This document shows, in pieces, positions 1 to 8,319 of a DNA stretch of 64,000 nt. Origin of the DNA: Granulicoccus phenolivorans DSM 17626 = NBRC 107789 = JCM 15570 (GTDB lineage: Bacteria; Actinomycetota; Actinomycetes; Propionibacteriales; Propionibacteriaceae). The stretch lies in the NCBI RefSeq assembly GCF_000423085.1, contig NZ_AUHH01000013.1, positions 1 to 64,000 on the forward strand, written 5' to 3'. The stretch's first letter is position 1, and each line of letters opens with the position of its first letter. The position numbers were made by a program, and so were the translations under genes. The notes under the pieces were generated by a model. The model was not told where the DNA came from. It saw only the letters and a program-made list of their open reading frames with translations, and searched no databases.

Positions 1-82
1 GAAAACCATGTGAGGCACGACCCCCACCATCCGGGGGAAAACCACGTGAGGCACGACCCCCACCATCCGGGGACTTGCATGT
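1..82. repeat. 36-bp tandem repeat, two copies plus a partial third
   Basis: Copies at 1-36 and 37-72 differ at one base (catgtg versus cacgtg), and a degenerate third begins at 73 with catgtgaggcac. The copies abut with no spacer, so this is a tandem repeat. The array may continue to the left of the window. Confidence 0.85.
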
Positions 83-199
83 GAGGCACCACGATCGACG
101 CGTTGACTCAGCCACCATGTCCGCGTGGGGTGCTTCGTTGCCTCAGCTCAGAGTGCCCGCGTGTGGGGGCTCCCGGAGCTGTTTCGGGGGATCGAGCTG

Positions 200-290
200 C
201 GGTTCGGTCAGGCAGCGTCACCGTTGGGTGGGCAGCTTCGGTGCGCCGTGACGCTGGGTTTCCCAGGGTGACGTTGGGTGGGGTGAACGC
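200..290 (+). repeat. Dispersed intergenic repeat, copy 1
   Basis: The stretch starting ggttcggtcaggcagcgtca matches the reverse complement of 24411-24500 over about 85-90 bases. It contains short inverted repeats of the agcgtcacc / ggtgacg type. Translated in one frame the two copies share about 30 residues with only scattered changes, but neither copy sits in a convincing gene, so it reads as a mobile or recombinogenic intergenic element. Confidence 0.7.
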
Positions 291-374
291 GAGCGGTTCA
301 CGGTTTCCCACCGATGGTGCGTCGCCCGGATTTCGATACGGGTGAGTAGCCCGCCAGTGGCGCAGATCACGCAT

Positions 375-380
375 TAGACT
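375..380 (+). promoter_or_regulatory. Candidate -10 of the ABC importer operon
   Basis: TAGACT lies 44 nt upstream of the first gene; no clear -35 is visible. The leader between it and 425 carries the ribosome site. Confidence 0.35.
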
Positions 381-424
381 CCTTCCCCGATGGCGTCAGA
401 TCGGCGCTGGAGGGGGATTCACCT

Positions 425-1930
425 ATGAAGCGTCGGGTACGCAATGCGCTGCTGGCGGTACTGACACTGGCCATGCTGGCGGCCACCGGCTGCACCAGCG
501 GGACTCAGAGTCAGCAGGGTGCACAGCGGCAGCTGGTGATCGGGGCCACGGCGTCCCCGCCCACGATGGACCCCACGGCCAATGATGCCGCCGCCATCCC
601 CCAGGTCCTGCTGTACAACGTGTACGAGACCCTGGTGAAGATGGACAGCACCGGCCAGTTGCGTCCGCTGCTGGCCCAGCGCTGGGACCTGTCCACCGAT
701 CGGCTCACCTACACCTTCCTGCTGGATCCGGGCGCGAAGTTCGCCTCGGGGCGTCCGGTGACCGCGGCCGACGTCGTCTGGAGCATCCAGCGGGCCAAGA
801 ACGATGTCGCCAGCACGACGATCAAGCGCCAGATGGCCCTGGTGGAGTCCGCGACCGCGACCGGCGAGCGGACGGTGGAGGTGAAGCTCACCCGGCCCAG
901 CAACGGCTGGCTGTTCGACATGTCCTCCACCGCCGGCATCGTGATCGATTCCCAGGCCCAGGTCGACCTGGCCAGCCAGCCCGCCGGTTCCGGCCCGTTC
1001 AAGCTCAAGCAGTGGACCCAGGGCAGCGCGGTGACCCTGGAGCAGAACACCAACTACTGGGGCACCCCGGGACGCTTCAGCGAGGTCACCTTCCGCTACT
1101 TCAGCGATGCCAACGCGATGAATGCGGCGATGCTGTCCGGCGACCTCGACATCATTTCCAACGTGGCGGCGCCGGCCTCGCTGAACCAGTTCAACGACCG
1201 GTCGCGCTACAACGTGATCGAGGGCACCACCAACGCTGAGGTGGTGCTGTCGATGAACAACACCGCCCCGCACCTGAACGACGTGCGGGTCCGCCAGGCC
1301 ATCCGGTACGCGATCGACCGCAAGGCGCTGCGCGACACCGTCTGGGCGGGCAAGGGGACCCTGATCGGCTCGATGGTGCCGCCGACCGACCCGTGGTACG
1401 AGGACCTCAGCGGTGAGTACGCCTTCAACCCCGACAAGGCCCGGCAGTTGCTGCAGGAGGCCGGGGCGACCGGGATCACTCTGCGGCTGCGACTCCCGAG
1501 CCTGCCGTACGCCACCGCCGCCGGTCCGTTCGTGGCCAGCCAGCTCAAGGACGTCGGGATCAATGTGGTGATCGACCAGCTCGAGTTCCCGGCCAGCTGG
1601 ATCGACACGGTGCTCACCAAGGGTGACTACGACATGTCGATCGTGGCGCACGTCGAGCCGCGCGACATCGTCCGCTTCGCCAACCCCGATTACTATTTCC
1701 ACTACCAGTCGGAGAAGTTCCGCACCCTGATCGCCGAGGCCGATGCCGGGACCTCCGATGAGTACATCGCGAAGATGAAGGAAGCCGCGAAGCTGCTGTC
1801 CGACGATGCCGCCGCGGACTGGCTGTTCCTGCTGCCGAACCTGATCGTGACCAAGCCGAACATCACCGGGGTGGCCCCGAACGCAACCAGCCTCTCCTTC
1901 GATGTGACCACGATTTCCGCGGGTCGCTGA
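425..1930 (+). CDS. ABC transporter substrate-binding lipoprotein (SBP family 5)
   Basis: This 501-residue protein is the extracytoplasmic receptor of an oligopeptide/dipeptide/nickel-type importer. It begins with a basic stretch, a hydrophobic segment and a lipobox ending in LAATGC, so Cys23 is the likely lipidated residue that anchors it outside the membrane. The body has the family 5 layout: an early ATASPPTMDPT segment, PLLAQRW, a central VRQAIRYAIDR helix, and a C-terminal lobe. A GGAGGGGG ribosome site precedes the ATG. Two permeases and two ATPases follow with almost no gaps, which confirms a complete uptake system. The substrate cannot be read from sequence; peptides are the default for the family. 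Confidence 0.93.
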   Translation: MKRRVRNALLAVLTLAMLAATGCTSGTQSQQGAQRQLVIGATASPPTMDPTANDAAAIPQVLLYNVYETLVKMDSTGQLRPLLAQRWDLSTDRLTYTFLLDPGAKFASGRPVTAADVVWSIQRAKNDVASTTIKRQMALVESATATGERTVEVKLTRPSNGWLFDMSSTAGIVIDSQAQVDLASQPAGSGPFKLKQWTQGSAVTLEQNTNYWGTPGRFSEVTFRYFSDANAMNAAMLSGDLDIISNVAAPASLNQFNDRSRYNVIEGTTNAEVVLSMNNTAPHLNDVRVRQAIRYAIDRKALRDTVWAGKGTLIGSMVPPTDPWYEDLSGEYAFNPDKARQLLQEAGATGITLRLRLPSLPYATAAGPFVASQLKDVGINVVIDQLEFPASWIDTVLTKGDYDMSIVAHVEPRDIVRFANPDYYFHYQSEKFRTLIAEADAGTSDEYIAKMKEAAKLLSDDAAADWLFLLPNLIVTKPNITGVAPNATSLSFDVTTISAGR

Positions 1931-1937
1931 GCCCCGG

Positions 1938-2957
1938 ATGGCAGGATCCGGCACGGCAACCGGCAGCGCCCCCGCGGTGCGCGGGGGAACGGCTTCCCGG
2001 CGCGGGGGCGTCCTCGTCCGGATCCTGATCCGGCTCGGGGTCTTCCTGGCCAGCCTGCTGGTTGCCTCGCTGATCATCTTCTGGGTCTGCAACGCGCTGC
2101 CCGGCAATGTCGCCCAGGCGATGCTCGGGCAGAGCGCGGACCCGGCCGCCGTCCGCGCGCTGGAGGAGCAACTCGGGCTGAACCGGCCCTTCTTCGTGCG
2201 CTACGGCGAGTGGATCGGCGGGATGCTCACCGGGGACATGGGCACGTCCTACCTGACCCACCAGCAGGTGGGCGTCCAGATCGCCGAGAAGTTCGGGGTG
2301 ACCGCCTGGTTGGTCGGTTTCGCGATGGTGCTGGCGCTGCTGATCGCCGTCCCGGTCGGGACCTTCGCGGCGCTGCGACGGCGGCACTGGGCCGGGTTCG
2401 TCACCTCCGGGCTGTCCCAGCTCGGCCTGGCCATCCCCGCCTTCTGGGCCGGGATCATGGCGGTGTGGCTGTTCGGGGTCTGGTTGCGCTGGTTCCCGGC
2501 CAACGGCTATGTGCCGCTCACCGAGGATCCGGCGCAATGGCTGGCCCACCTGGTCCTGCCGGTCTGCTCGCTGGCTCTGGTGCAGTCCGCCGTGCTGGTC
2601 CGCTATGTCCGCTCGGCCACCATCGAGGTGCTCTCGGAGGACTATTACCGCACCGCCCGGGCCGTCGGGTGGCGGGAGATCCCCGCGCTGCTGCGGCACG
2701 GCCTGCGCAATGCGTCGCTGTCGGTGGTCACCGTGCTCGGGCTGCAGTTGACCACGCTGCTGGTCGGGGCGATCGTGATCGAGCAGGTGTTCGCGCTGCC
2801 CGGCCTGGGCAGCCTGCTGCTGCAGGCGGTGGCCCAGCGGGACCTGGTCATGGTCCAGGGGACCGTGCTGGTTCTGGTGCTGGCCGTGTTGCTGGTGAAC
2901 TTCCTGGTCGACCTGTCCTATCTGTTGCTCGATCCCCGGCTGCGGGAGCGGCGATGA
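1938..2957 (+). CDS. ABC transporter permease, DppB/OppB type
   Basis: A 339-residue inner-membrane permease. After a basic, Gly/Arg-rich N-terminus of about 27 residues comes the first membrane helix, then the DppB-type periplasmic region (ALPGNVAQAML) and about five further helices. The coupling loop that docks on the ATPase is visible as YYRTARAVGWRE near residue 237. The start lies 7 nt after the binding-protein stop, and the end overlaps the next permease by ATGA. It pairs with that permease to form the translocation pore. Confidence 0.92.
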   Translation: MAGSGTATGSAPAVRGGTASRRGGVLVRILIRLGVFLASLLVASLIIFWVCNALPGNVAQAMLGQSADPAAVRALEEQLGLNRPFFVRYGEWIGGMLTGDMGTSYLTHQQVGVQIAEKFGVTAWLVGFAMVLALLIAVPVGTFAALRRRHWAGFVTSGLSQLGLAIPAFWAGIMAVWLFGVWLRWFPANGYVPLTEDPAQWLAHLVLPVCSLALVQSAVLVRYVRSATIEVLSEDYYRTARAVGWREIPALLRHGLRNASLSVVTVLGLQLTTLLVGAIVIEQVFALPGLGSLLLQAVAQRDLVMVQGTVLVLVLAVLLVNFLVDLSYLLLDPRLRERR

Positions 2958-3766
2958 AGCGCGCCTCACTGTGGACCGGCGTCGTGCTGGTCGGGATCGT
3001 GCTGGTGGCCGGGCTGGTCTCGCTGGTGTGGACCCCCTTCGATCCGAATCGGGTCTTCCCCGGGGCTGCCCTGCAGGGGCCCCAGGGTGCCCACATCCTC
3101 GGCTTCGACCAACTGGGCCGCGATCTGTTCAGCCGGGTCCTCGCCGGGTCCCAGATCTGCCTGATCGTCGGGGTCATCTCGGTCTCGATCGCCGCGCTGA
3201 TCGGCGTACCGTGGGGGATCGCGGCGGGGATGCTGAAGGGCTGGCCGAGCGAGCTGTTGATGCGGGTGGCCGACATTCTGTACGCCTTCCCGGCGCTGCT
3301 GCTGGCGATCCTGTTCGCCGCGGCCCGGGGATCCTCCACCTGGTCGGCGATGACCGCGATCGGGATCGCGACCATCCCGGCCTTCGCCCGGGTGGCCCGG
3401 GCCGCCACGCTGAGTGTGATGAGTTCGGACTACATCCTGGCCGCCCGGGCGTCCGGGACGCCGTACCTGATGTCGGCGGTACGCCACGTGCTGCCCAACA
3501 TCGCCCCGGTCCTCGGGGTCCAGGCCTCGGTGTCGTTCGGGATGGCGATCCTCGCCGAGGCCGCGCTGAGCTACCTGGGCCTGGGCAGCCCGCCGCTGGT
3601 GGTCACCTGGGGTCGGATGCTGCGCGAGGCGCAGACCTACATGTTCAACGATCCGGCGCTCGCGCTGTGGCCGGGGCTGGCGATCGCCGGCGCCGTGCTG
3701 GGCTTCAATCTGCTCGGCGACGGCCTGCGGGACCTGCTCGATCCCCGCCTGCGGGAGGCGGTATGA
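2954..3766 (+). CDS. ABC transporter permease, DppC/OppC type
   Basis: A 270-residue second permease subunit. The ATG at 2954 overlaps the previous stop (ATGA), which sets the start. The protein has an N-terminal helix, the DppC-type segment HILGFDQLGRDLFSRVL, five or so further helices and the coupling motif YILAARASGTP. The C-terminus DLLDPRLREAV is typical of the family. It is translationally coupled on both sides (ATGA at 3763-3766). Confidence 0.92.
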   Translation: MKRASLWTGVVLVGIVLVAGLVSLVWTPFDPNRVFPGAALQGPQGAHILGFDQLGRDLFSRVLAGSQICLIVGVISVSIAALIGVPWGIAAGMLKGWPSELLMRVADILYAFPALLLAILFAAARGSSTWSAMTAIGIATIPAFARVARAATLSVMSSDYILAARASGTPYLMSAVRHVLPNIAPVLGVQASVSFGMAILAEAALSYLGLGSPPLVVTWGRMLREAQTYMFNDPALALWPGLAIAGAVLGFNLLGDGLRDLLDPRLREAV

Positions 3767-4617
3767 GTCTGCTCGAGGTGCGCAATCTCAGCGTGGCCTT
3801 CGGGCGCCGGCCACCGACCCTCACCGGGATCGACTTCACCATCGACGCCGGTGCCCGGGTCGGCCTGATCGGCCAATCCGGGTCCGGTAAGTCGGTGACC
3901 GCGCTGGCGGTGATGGGCCTGCTGCCGGAGTACGCCACCGCGACCGGGTCGATCCGGCTGGGCGGCACCGAACTGATCGGCCGCCCGGATGCGTTGTTCG
4001 CCCCGATGCGCGGCAACGACCTGTCGATGGTCTTCCAGGAACCGATGACCGCGCTCGACCCGACGATGAAAGTCGGCCGGCAGGTGGCGGAGGTGGTGCG
4101 GCTGCACCGCAAGTCGAGCCGCGAGCAGGCGCGGGCACTGACCCTGGACATGCTGGAGCAGGTGGATCTGCCCGATCCCGAACAGGTCTATGACGCGTTC
4201 GCCCACCAGCTCTCCGGCGGGCAGCGGCAGCGCGTCGTCCTGGCGATGGCCCTGATCAACCAGCCCGACCTGGTGATCTGCGACGAACCCACCACCGCGC
4301 TCGATGTGACGGTGCAGCAACAGGTGCTCCGGGTGCTGCGGCACAATCTGGATGCCGTGGGCGCGGCGTGCCTGTTCATCACCCACGACCTGGCGGTGCT
4401 CTCCCAGGTGTGCGATCAGGTGCTGGTGATGCTGGACGGGGCGATCGTCGAGGCCGGGGAACTAAAGTCGGTGTTCACCGATCCGCAGCATCCCTACACC
4501 CGGGGCCTGCTGGCGACCGCCCGGCTGGATCAGGTCGCCCCCGGCAGCCGCCTGCCGACGGTGGCCGACTTCTACCGGCGGCCGGAGCGTACGCCGGGCA
4601 CGGAGGTCGCCGGATGA
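3763..4617 (+). CDS. ABC transporter ATP-binding protein, DppD/OppD type
   Basis: This 284-residue ATPase energises the importer. It has Walker A (GQSGSGKS), the Q-loop with VFQEPMTALDP, signature LSGGQRQR, Walker B (LVICDEPTTALD) and the switch histidine (FITHDL). The C-terminal extension typical of oligopeptide ATPases is short and ends soon after the HPYTRGLL motif. It starts by ATGA overlap with the permease and ends by ATGA overlap with the second ATPase. Confidence 0.92.
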   Translation: MSLLEVRNLSVAFGRRPPTLTGIDFTIDAGARVGLIGQSGSGKSVTALAVMGLLPEYATATGSIRLGGTELIGRPDALFAPMRGNDLSMVFQEPMTALDPTMKVGRQVAEVVRLHRKSSREQARALTLDMLEQVDLPDPEQVYDAFAHQLSGGQRQRVVLAMALINQPDLVICDEPTTALDVTVQQQVLRVLRHNLDAVGAACLFITHDLAVLSQVCDQVLVMLDGAIVEAGELKSVFTDPQHPYTRGLLATARLDQVAPGSRLPTVADFYRRPERTPGTEVAG

Positions 4618-5441
4618 GCGACCCGAGCACCCCCGACCCGAGCACCCCCGACGACCCGGCACCGGTCTATGCGGTGCGCGACCTCACCCGGGTCTACCCC
4701 GGGTCCCGCACCGTGGTCGCGGTCGACAACGTCTCACTGACCGTACGCCGCGGCCAGCGCCTGGGCATCGTGGGGGAGTCCGGGTCGGGGAAGTCCACCC
4801 TGATCCGGATGCTGGCCGCGCTGGATCGCCCCACCGCCGGGGACATCCGGTTGCACGGACGCTCGATCATCGGCGTACCGGAACGGCGGCTGGGCTTCCT
4901 GCGCAGCGCGGTCCAACTGGTCTTCCAGGATCCCCGGTCCTCACTGGATCCACGGATGCGGGTGGGGGACATCATCACCGAACCGTTGCGCTCGCGGATG
5001 ATGCGGCACCGCAGCGACGTGCCCGACGATCATGCGGCCCGGCTGACGGAGGTGCTCGAGGCCGTCGGGCTGCCGGCCGACTCCGCCCGCCGGTTCCCGC
5101 ACGAGTTCTCCGGCGGCCAGCGCCAGCGGATCGCGATCGCCCGGGCGCTGGCGCCCCGGCCGGAGGTGCTGATCGCCGACGAACCGGTGTCCGCCCTCGA
5201 TGTGTCGGTCCGCGCCCAGGTCCTCAACCTGCTCAACGACCTGGTCGACCGGATGGGACTGACCATGATTTTCGTCTCCCACGATCTGTTGGTGGTCCGC
5301 CACGTCTGCGACTCGGTTGCGGTTATGCGGGGCGGACGTATCGTGGAGGCCGGAACGACCGAGCAGGTCTATCAACGACCCCAGGAGCCCTACACGCAGG
5401 CACTCCTGGCGGCGATCCCGACCATCCGGTTCGAGCGCTGA
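4614..5441 (+). CDS. ABC transporter ATP-binding protein, DppF/OppF type
   Basis: The 275-residue second ATPase of the importer. An N-terminal DPSTPDPSTPDDP tail precedes the nucleotide-binding domain: Walker A GESGSGKST, VFQDPRSSLDP after the Q-loop, signature FSGGQRQR, Walker B VLIADEPVSALD, and FVSHDL. It ends with the PYTQALLAAIP motif of the oligopeptide-type C-terminus. The start overlaps the first ATPase (ATGA). The two ATPases are related but not identical, so a heterodimer is expected. Confidence 0.92.
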   Translation: MSDPSTPDPSTPDDPAPVYAVRDLTRVYPGSRTVVAVDNVSLTVRRGQRLGIVGESGSGKSTLIRMLAALDRPTAGDIRLHGRSIIGVPERRLGFLRSAVQLVFQDPRSSLDPRMRVGDIITEPLRSRMMRHRSDVPDDHAARLTEVLEAVGLPADSARRFPHEFSGGQRQRIAIARALAPRPEVLIADEPVSALDVSVRAQVLNLLNDLVDRMGLTMIFVSHDLLVVRHVCDSVAVMRGGRIVEAGTTEQVYQRPQEPYTQALLAAIPTIRFER

Positions 5442-5469
5442 ATCCGGGCAACCAACAAAGGAGACACCG

Positions 5470-6114
5470 GTGTCCAGAAGCGAGTTGCTCGTTCTGCTGC
5501 ACGGCCTCGGCCAGACCCCCCAGACCTTCCAGGACCAGGTACGCGACCTGCCGCCGGACCTGCCGGCGGCCGCTCCCTGGCTGTCCGGCCTGCGCCCGGG
5601 TGACGCCGAGTCCTTCGAACTGGATCGGGCCGCGAACCAGGTGAGCACCGAACTGACCAGCTACGGGGCCGCCCGGGCGTACCTGGTGGGCATCTCGTTG
5701 GGTGCCATGGTCGCGTTGCGGGTGGCCGCCACCGATCCGCGGGTGGGGGCCCTGGTCCTGGTCGCGCCGCAGATCGCGCCGCCGAAGATGGTGATGAAGG
5801 CCCAACGCGCCGCGCTGCGCTTCGTGCCCGAGCGCCGGCTGGCGTCCCAGGGAATCAGCAAGAAGCGGGTGCTGCAGGTGCTGGACTCGATGCTCGAGAT
5901 GGATCTGAGTGGTGACCTGGAGCGGATCGATGTCCCCACCCTGGTCCTGCTCGGGGATACCGATCGGGTCAACCGGGCCGCCGGGCACCAACTGACCGAA
6001 CGGATGAGTGACGCCAAGCTGACCACCCTGCACGGCGGGCAGGAGCTCAATATCGACAGTCCGGACGAGTTCAACGTCGAGATGTATCGCTTCATCGGGG
6101 AACACCGCGCCTGA
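5470..6114 (+). CDS. Alpha/beta hydrolase, small carboxylesterase type
   Basis: A 214-residue alpha/beta hydrolase. LLVLLHGLGQTPQTF supplies the oxyanion-hole HG motif, VGISLGAMVAL is the nucleophile elbow with the catalytic serine, and LLGDTDRVNRAAG carries the likely acid. The GTG at 5470 is chosen because it follows a clear ribosome site (AAAGGAGACACC) and gives a compact N-terminus. It begins 28 nt after the ABC ATPase and may be co-transcribed with the importer; a role in processing an imported ester or peptide is possible but not shown. Confidence 0.8.
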   Translation: MSRSELLVLLHGLGQTPQTFQDQVRDLPPDLPAAAPWLSGLRPGDAESFELDRAANQVSTELTSYGAARAYLVGISLGAMVALRVAATDPRVGALVLVAPQIAPPKMVMKAQRAALRFVPERRLASQGISKKRVLQVLDSMLEMDLSGDLERIDVPTLVLLGDTDRVNRAAGHQLTERMSDAKLTTLHGGQELNIDSPDEFNVEMYRFIGEHRA

Positions 6115-6197
6115 GCCCCGTCCGGCCGTGCCCGAGTGCCGGTTCCGACGACCGTTCCGCCCCCGCGTACGGCCCGCCGATTCCGGGTATATAGGCG

Positions 6198-6203
6198 TAC
6201 ACT
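6198..6203 (+). promoter_or_regulatory. Leaderless-type -10 of serA
   Basis: TACACT ends 7 nt before the GTG at 6211, placing the transcription start on or next to the initiation codon. There is no purine-rich ribosome site. Confidence 0.6.
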
Positions 6204-6210
6204 CCACGCT

Positions 6211-7413
6211 GTGAAAGCGCTGCTCCTGGAAAACATCCATCCGGACGCCGAACGGATCCTGACCGACGGCGGCTTCGAGGTGACCACCGTCAAGGGTGCT
6301 CTGGACGAGCCCGAACTGATCGAAGCGCTGCAGGGCGTCTCCCTGCTCGGGATCCGGTCCAAGACCCAGGTGACCGCCAAGGTGCTGGACCAGGCCAAGG
6401 ACCTGATGGCGGTGGGTGCTTTCTGCATCGGCACCAACCAGATCGACCTGGCCACCGCCGCGGCCAGCGGCACCGTCGTGTTCAACGCGCCGTTCTCCAA
6501 CACCCGGTCGGTCGTCGAACTGGTGATCGGCGAGATCATCGCGATGGCCCGGCGGCTCACCGAGAAGAACGCCAAGGCGCACGCCGGTGAGTGGGACAAG
6601 TCGGCGACCGGCTCCCATGAGGTACGCGGCCGCAAGCTCGGCATCGTCGGCTACGGCAACATCGGCAGCCAGCTCTCGGTGATCGCCGAGGCCCTGGGCA
6701 TGCACGTGTACTTCTACGATGTCGCCGACAAGCTCGCCCTGGGCAATGCGCAGCGGTGCAACTCGATGGAGGAGCTGCTCAGCAAGGTCGAGGTGGTCAC
6801 CCTGCACGTCGACGGGCGTCCGGAGAACCGGAAGGCCTTCACCGCCGAGCACTTCGCGATGATGCGACCGCGCAGCCTGTTTCTGAACCTGAGCCGCGGT
6901 TTCATCGTCGACGTCGAGGCACTGCGGGAGAACATCCTGTCCGGCCACATCGCCGGTGCCGCGGTCGACGTGTTCCCCGAGGAGCCCAAGCGGGCCGGGG
7001 AGAAGTTCGTCTCGCCGCTGCAGGGGCTGCCGAACGTGATCCTGACCCCGCACGTCGGCGGCTCGACCCAGGAGGCCCAGCAGGACATCGGCTTCTACGT
7101 GGCCGGCAAGCTGGTCGACTTCTGGCAGACCGGGACCACCAGCATGTCGGTGAACCTGCCCGAGGTGCCCACCGACAACAACGTGCACGGGGTCCGACTG
7201 CTGTACGTGCACAAGAACGTCCCCGGGGTGCTGGCCAAGGTGAACCAGCTGATCGCCGAGCACGGGGTCAACATCGACCGGCAGTCGCTGTCCACCAAGG
7301 GCGAGCTGGGGTACGCCGTCACCGAGGTGTCCGGGGAGAACGTGCGCTCCCTCGCCGCCGCGATCCGGGAACTGCCGGAGACCGTCCGGCTGCGTGCGGT
7401 GATCGCGGAGTGA
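6211..7413 (+). CDS. serA: D-3-phosphoglycerate dehydrogenase with ACT domain
   Basis: A 400-residue enzyme for the first step of serine synthesis, oxidising 3-phosphoglycerate with NAD. The Rossmann motif is GIVGYGNIGSQLSVIAE, catalytic residues lie in the segments LNLSRGFIVD and TPHVGGSTQEAQ, and a C-terminal ACT domain (YVHKNVPGVLAKVNQLI) should bind serine for feedback control. The architecture and sequence (FCIGTNQIDL, FNAPFSNTRSV) follow the short E. coli-type SerA and not the longer actinobacterial form of about 530 residues. The GTG start is set by the -10 element 7 nt upstream and by homology. Confidence 0.95.
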   Translation: MKALLLENIHPDAERILTDGGFEVTTVKGALDEPELIEALQGVSLLGIRSKTQVTAKVLDQAKDLMAVGAFCIGTNQIDLATAAASGTVVFNAPFSNTRSVVELVIGEIIAMARRLTEKNAKAHAGEWDKSATGSHEVRGRKLGIVGYGNIGSQLSVIAEALGMHVYFYDVADKLALGNAQRCNSMEELLSKVEVVTLHVDGRPENRKAFTAEHFAMMRPRSLFLNLSRGFIVDVEALRENILSGHIAGAAVDVFPEEPKRAGEKFVSPLQGLPNVILTPHVGGSTQEAQQDIGFYVAGKLVDFWQTGTTSMSVNLPEVPTDNNVHGVRLLYVHKNVPGVLAKVNQLIAEHGVNIDRQSLSTKGELGYAVTEVSGENVRSLAAAIRELPETVRLRAVIAE

Positions 7414-7438
7414 TCGGCCGCTAGCGCCGCCGACGTCG

Positions 7439-7476
7439 CGACCCCGGAGCCCGCCGGCTCCGGGGTCGTCGCTTTT
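7439..7476. terminator. Bidirectional terminator between serA and hisN
   Basis: A perfect 13-bp stem (7439-7451 with 7456-7468) closes a four-base loop and is followed by tcgctttt. It lies between two convergent genes. Confidence 0.85.
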
Positions 7477-7494
7477 CGGCCGAGAGGTGCGGGC

Positions 7495-8319
7495 TCAGTT
7501 CTCCGGACCGTCGTAGGGCTGCAGCGCCGGATAGAGTTCGCCGGCCATGTGCTGCAGCACCGTGTCGTGGAGTACGCCGTTGGTCGCCAGGGCGCCCGGG
7601 CCGACCGGCCCCGGCGTACCCTCCACGTTGGTGAACCGGCCCCCGGCCTCGGTGACGACGATCGAGCAGGCGGCCATGTCGTGCAGCGCCAGCTCCGGCT
7701 CCAGGGCGAGATCGACCGCACCCTCGGCGACCAGCATGTAGTTCCAGAAATCGCCGTACGCCCGGGTCCGCCAGCAGGCCCGCATCAGGTCGACGAACGG
7801 CTGGCCGTAGTCGGTCTTCACCCAGCCGACCATCGAGGAGTAGGACATCGAGGCATCCTCGATCCGGGCGACCCGGGAGACCGAGATCGGGGTGGCCCGG
7901 TCCAGGGAACGTCCGGTGTAGGCCCCGCCGCCCAGGCTGGCCCACCAGCGGCGGTTCAGCGCGGGCGCGGAGACCACCCCGACGACGACCCGGTCGTCCT
8001 CGGCCAGGGCGATCAGGGTGGCCCACACCGGGACCCCCCGGACGAAGTTCGAGGTGCCGTCGATCGGGTCGACGATCCAGGCGCGCGGACCGGAGCCGGT
8101 CCGGCCCCCCTCCTCACCGATGATGGCGTCGCGTTTGCGAGCGGTGTTCAGGGTGTTCCGGATGGTTTCCTCCACCGCCAGGTCGGCTTCGCTCACCACC
8201 GAACGGTCCGGTTTGCGACTGACCCGCAGCTCCTGGGACTTGAAGCGGTCCATGGTGAGGGCATCGGCCTGGTCGGCCAGCATGTGGGCCAGCCGCAGGT
8301 CGTCGTGGTAGTCGCTCAT
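7495..8319 (-). CDS. hisN: Inositol monophosphatase-family phosphatase, likely histidinol-phosphatase
   Basis: A 274-residue Mg-dependent phosphatase of the IMPase fold. GEEGG, VDPIDGTSNFVRG and the later DMAACSIVVTEAGG segment give the three metal-ligand motifs. In actinobacteria the member next to aroA and rsgA is usually the histidinol-phosphatase HisN; the sequence alone does not exclude inositol or other sugar phosphates. The ATG at 8319 overlaps the rsgA stop (ATGA). It is the last gene of the doxX-aroA-rsgA-hisN unit. Confidence 0.85.
   Translation of the reverse strand: MSDYHDDLRLAHMLADQADALTMDRFKSQELRVSRKPDRSVVSEADLAVEETIRNTLNTARKRDAIIGEEGGRTGSGPRAWIVDPIDGTSNFVRGVPVWATLIALAEDDRVVVGVVSAPALNRRWWASLGGGAYTGRSLDRATPISVSRVARIEDASMSYSSMVGWVKTDYGQPFVDLMRACWRTRAYGDFWNYMLVAEGAVDLALEPELALHDMAACSIVVTEAGGRFTNVEGTPGPVGPGALATNGVLHDTVLQHMAGELYPALQPYDGPEN

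Larger units (their letters stand above)
83..424. other. Gene-free leader region upstream of the ABC binding protein
   Basis: No credible gene is visible. Bases 200-290 are one copy of a dispersed repeat whose other copy lies inverted at about 24411-24500. A candidate -10 (TAGACT, 375-380) and a strong ribosome site (GGAGGGGG, ending about 8 nt before the ATG at 425) serve the ABC operon. Confidence 0.6.

Noticed and set aside
1-82. CRISPR-like repeat
   Set aside because: The 36-bp copies abut with no unique spacers, and no cas gene is in the window.
108-374. Small protein at the left end sharing about 30 residues with a frame near 24.4 kb
   Set aside because: The match is explained by a dispersed palindromic DNA repeat; the frames differ in start, length and surroundings and have no ribosome site.
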